From Rhizaria sp. SCN 62-66 (taxonomy: Eukaryota; Rhizaria, unplaced): a stretch of 64,000 nucleotides of DNA. The stretch is taken from positions 1 to 64,000 of the forward strand of contig MEDY01000181.1 of assembly GCA_001724265.1 (NCBI GenBank), read 5' to 3'. This document shows, one piece after another, positions 62,901 through 64,000 of this stretch. Both the position numbers and the translations under genes were made by a program. The notes under the pieces were generated by a model that made no database searches, was not told where the DNA came from, and saw only the letters and a program-made list of their open reading frames with translations. Positions within the stretch are counted from its first letter, which is position 1. Every line of letters starts with the position of its first letter.

Positions 62901-64000
62901 CACTGTGCAGCGCGAGCTCTACAAGCCTCTGTCGGCCGCGCCGGCGCTGCCCTGTCCGGCGCCGGCGACGTACGCGTCCTCGCTGAAGGAGCCCTGCACG
63001 TGCCCGTCTGATGGCACCACCGCTGGCACGCTGTGCTCGCCGTTGGTTGTGACCTCGCTCATTGACGACAAGGGCGAGATCCGCGAGGGCGCCGTGCGCT
63101 TCTTTGCGGCGTCGACCTCTGTCCAGGCGCTGCCGTTGCTCACCGCGCGCGCGCTGGGCGTGCCCACCGGCAGCACGGTCACGTTCACCGCGGGCGGTGC
63201 AGTCAAGGAAGATTTCACTGTGTTGACGGGCGCCATCGTTGCGCACGTGCCTGCGCTGCGCGCCAGCGTCCCGATCCAGGACGAACCTGCGACTGGCAAC
63301 GAGGTGCCCGTGCTCAGTGGCACCGCCACGTACACGGGACAGATGATGGGCGCGAGCATGGTCTTCTACGGTGCCGAGAACTGTCTGTTCATTTACGGCG
63401 GCATCGTCTCTGATGGCCTTAATCAGCGCGACTACTTCGAGCGCGTGTGGCGCGTGCCTGTCGCCGCAAACACACTTGGCTTACGGCCCACACTGCTCAC
63501 GCCGGCCGAGCGCTACTTGCTCGTCCGCCCCGCGGCCTTCTTTACTGACCTGTCGCTGGTGTCCGTGACCGGCACTGGCCACGCGTACCGCACGAATCCG
63601 ATCAAATACCCCACAGGCGGGCCTGGCGCGCGCTCACACCACTCCGCAGTGTTGCTGCGCGATGCATTCAACATCGACTGGGTGTACGTCTACGGCGGCC
63701 AGTTGCCGTCGTCCTTAGATGCCACCAAGCTGGCGTTCCGCGCCGACATGTGGCGCCACCCCGCGACGAGCACATCTTCGGGTACAGTCGACTGGCAGTA
63801 CGTCGGTTGCTCAATCGCAAACGACTACCTGTCTGAGCTTGTGGTTCGTAACGCCTCTTTTTCGATGACGAGCTTTTGCCCTCCGGCACGGTCTCGCGCC
63901 TCGCTTGTGAATGCAAACGGCATGCTGGTGCTAAGTGGCGGCGTGGGTGCCAATGGTCCGCTAGACGACGTCTGGCGCTTCGACCCCGCAGCCGAGACGT
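56904..64000 (+). CDS. Large secreted Kelch-repeat/EGF protein, 3' end outside window, two TAG codons
   Basis: Exon 1 is 56904-57923. Exon 2 starts at 58123 and is open to the window end (about 2300 residues so far). The intron has donor GTACGT and acceptor GCCAG, phase 0. The start gives a signal peptide (MRHVFSLRTWPALLLLLLAT). The first about 340 residues are Asn/Thr-rich with potential N-glycosylation sites. Kelch-type blades follow, for example LLNDLWVFDALANTTTL, MLWLYGGAKHEL, LWSFDLLRGQWAWHSG, WLLLYGGLG, LYLYGGVLS, FLYLFGGSMHGP, DLWVFSFANNQWAY and FIYGGIVSDG. EGF-like modules are CGAGGECMPAGGSYYCNC and CLNGGVCSNC to CLCPAGWFGQHC. The layout resembles attractin/MEGF8-type ectodomains, so an adhesion or receptor role is inferred. 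TAG at 59449 (codon 783) and 60643 (codon 1181) must be read through. Confidence 0.8.
59449..59451 (+). other. In-frame TAG 1 of Kelch/EGF gene
   Basis: The flanking translation is WRNDAAAS, TAG, GQLYLYGGVLS. The codon sits immediately before a Kelch strand, so the repeat is only complete if TAG is read. Confidence 0.88.
60643..60645 (+). other. In-frame TAG 2 of Kelch/EGF gene
   Basis: The flanking translation is TPVSRNSAA, TAG, QRVTSQTTASHWPGA. More than 1100 codons of Kelch and EGF sequence follow in the same frame. Confidence 0.88.

Noticed and set aside
1-64000. Programmed stop-codon readthrough as a general explanation
   Set aside because: Bases following the TAGs are all different, some genes would need two or three readthrough events in series, and no gene uses TAG as a final stop.
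1-64000. tRNA genes, rRNA genes, CRISPR arrays, prokaryotic operons
   Set aside because: I looked for B-box-like GGTTCGA motifs, regularly spaced direct repeats and ribosome-binding-site-linked gene strings on both strands and found none that hold up by eye.

Overview
This window is nuclear DNA of a unicellular eukaryote (a protist of uncertain lineage). It carries GT-AG introns, GC-rich coding regions rich in alanine and low-complexity tracts, AT-richer spacers, and typically eukaryotic genes: a Sar1 GTPase, a kinesin-6, Mob1, eIF2B-delta, a Qb-SNARE, a stefin, a CDK9-like kinase and a PPR-SMR protein. No operons, prokaryotic genes, tRNAs, rRNAs or CRISPR arrays were seen.

The main result is that UAG appears to be a sense codon here, most likely glutamine. 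Eight TAG codons interrupt otherwise continuous, same-frame coding sequence in four unrelated genes: the BTB/BACK gene (3), a VOC/glyoxalase gene (1), an RluA-type pseudouridine synthase (2) and a Kelch/EGF protein (2). One lies inside a poly-Gln tract. In a pair of related ankyrin relics a TAG aligns exactly with a CAG. Of the 15 genes whose 3' end lies in the window, 8 end in TAA, 7 in TGA and none in TAG. A second lineage trait is the 5' splice site: 13 of the 15 introns I could place begin GTACG, most of them GTACGT, instead of the usual GTAAGT or GTGAGT.

Layout. 1-1704 (-): 3'-incomplete Ala-rich protein, divergent from a BTB/BACK giant (2602-8196, +). 8492-9641 (+): secreted RNase T2. 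10358-12451 (+): two-domain VOC protein. 13162-14366 (-): ankyrin relic A and an unrecognised ORF. 14719-15418 (-): Qb-SNARE. 16219-19939 (+): RluA-type pseudouridine synthase. 20122-23890 (-): IQ-motif protein, divergent from a CDK9-like kinase (24697-29209, +). About 29370-29936 (-): ankyrin relic B. 31283-31765 (-): unrecognised 160-residue protein. 32796-33703 (+): Sar1. 34756-36072 (+): membrane RING-H2 ligase. 36536-47176 (+): 3546-residue single-exon PPR-SMR protein. 47652-47942 (-): stefin. 48812-51850 (-): kinesin-6. 52435-53241 (-): Mob1. 53839-55892 (+): eIF2B-delta. 56904-64000 (+): secreted Kelch/EGF protein, running off the window.

The genes are unrelated housekeeping and accessory functions (secretory trafficking, cytokinesis and mitotic control, translation, organelle RNA handling, transcription elongation), each apparently its own transcription unit. 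Introns are few and concentrated at 5' ends, often after very short first coding exons; in Sar1 the first coding exon is only the ATG.
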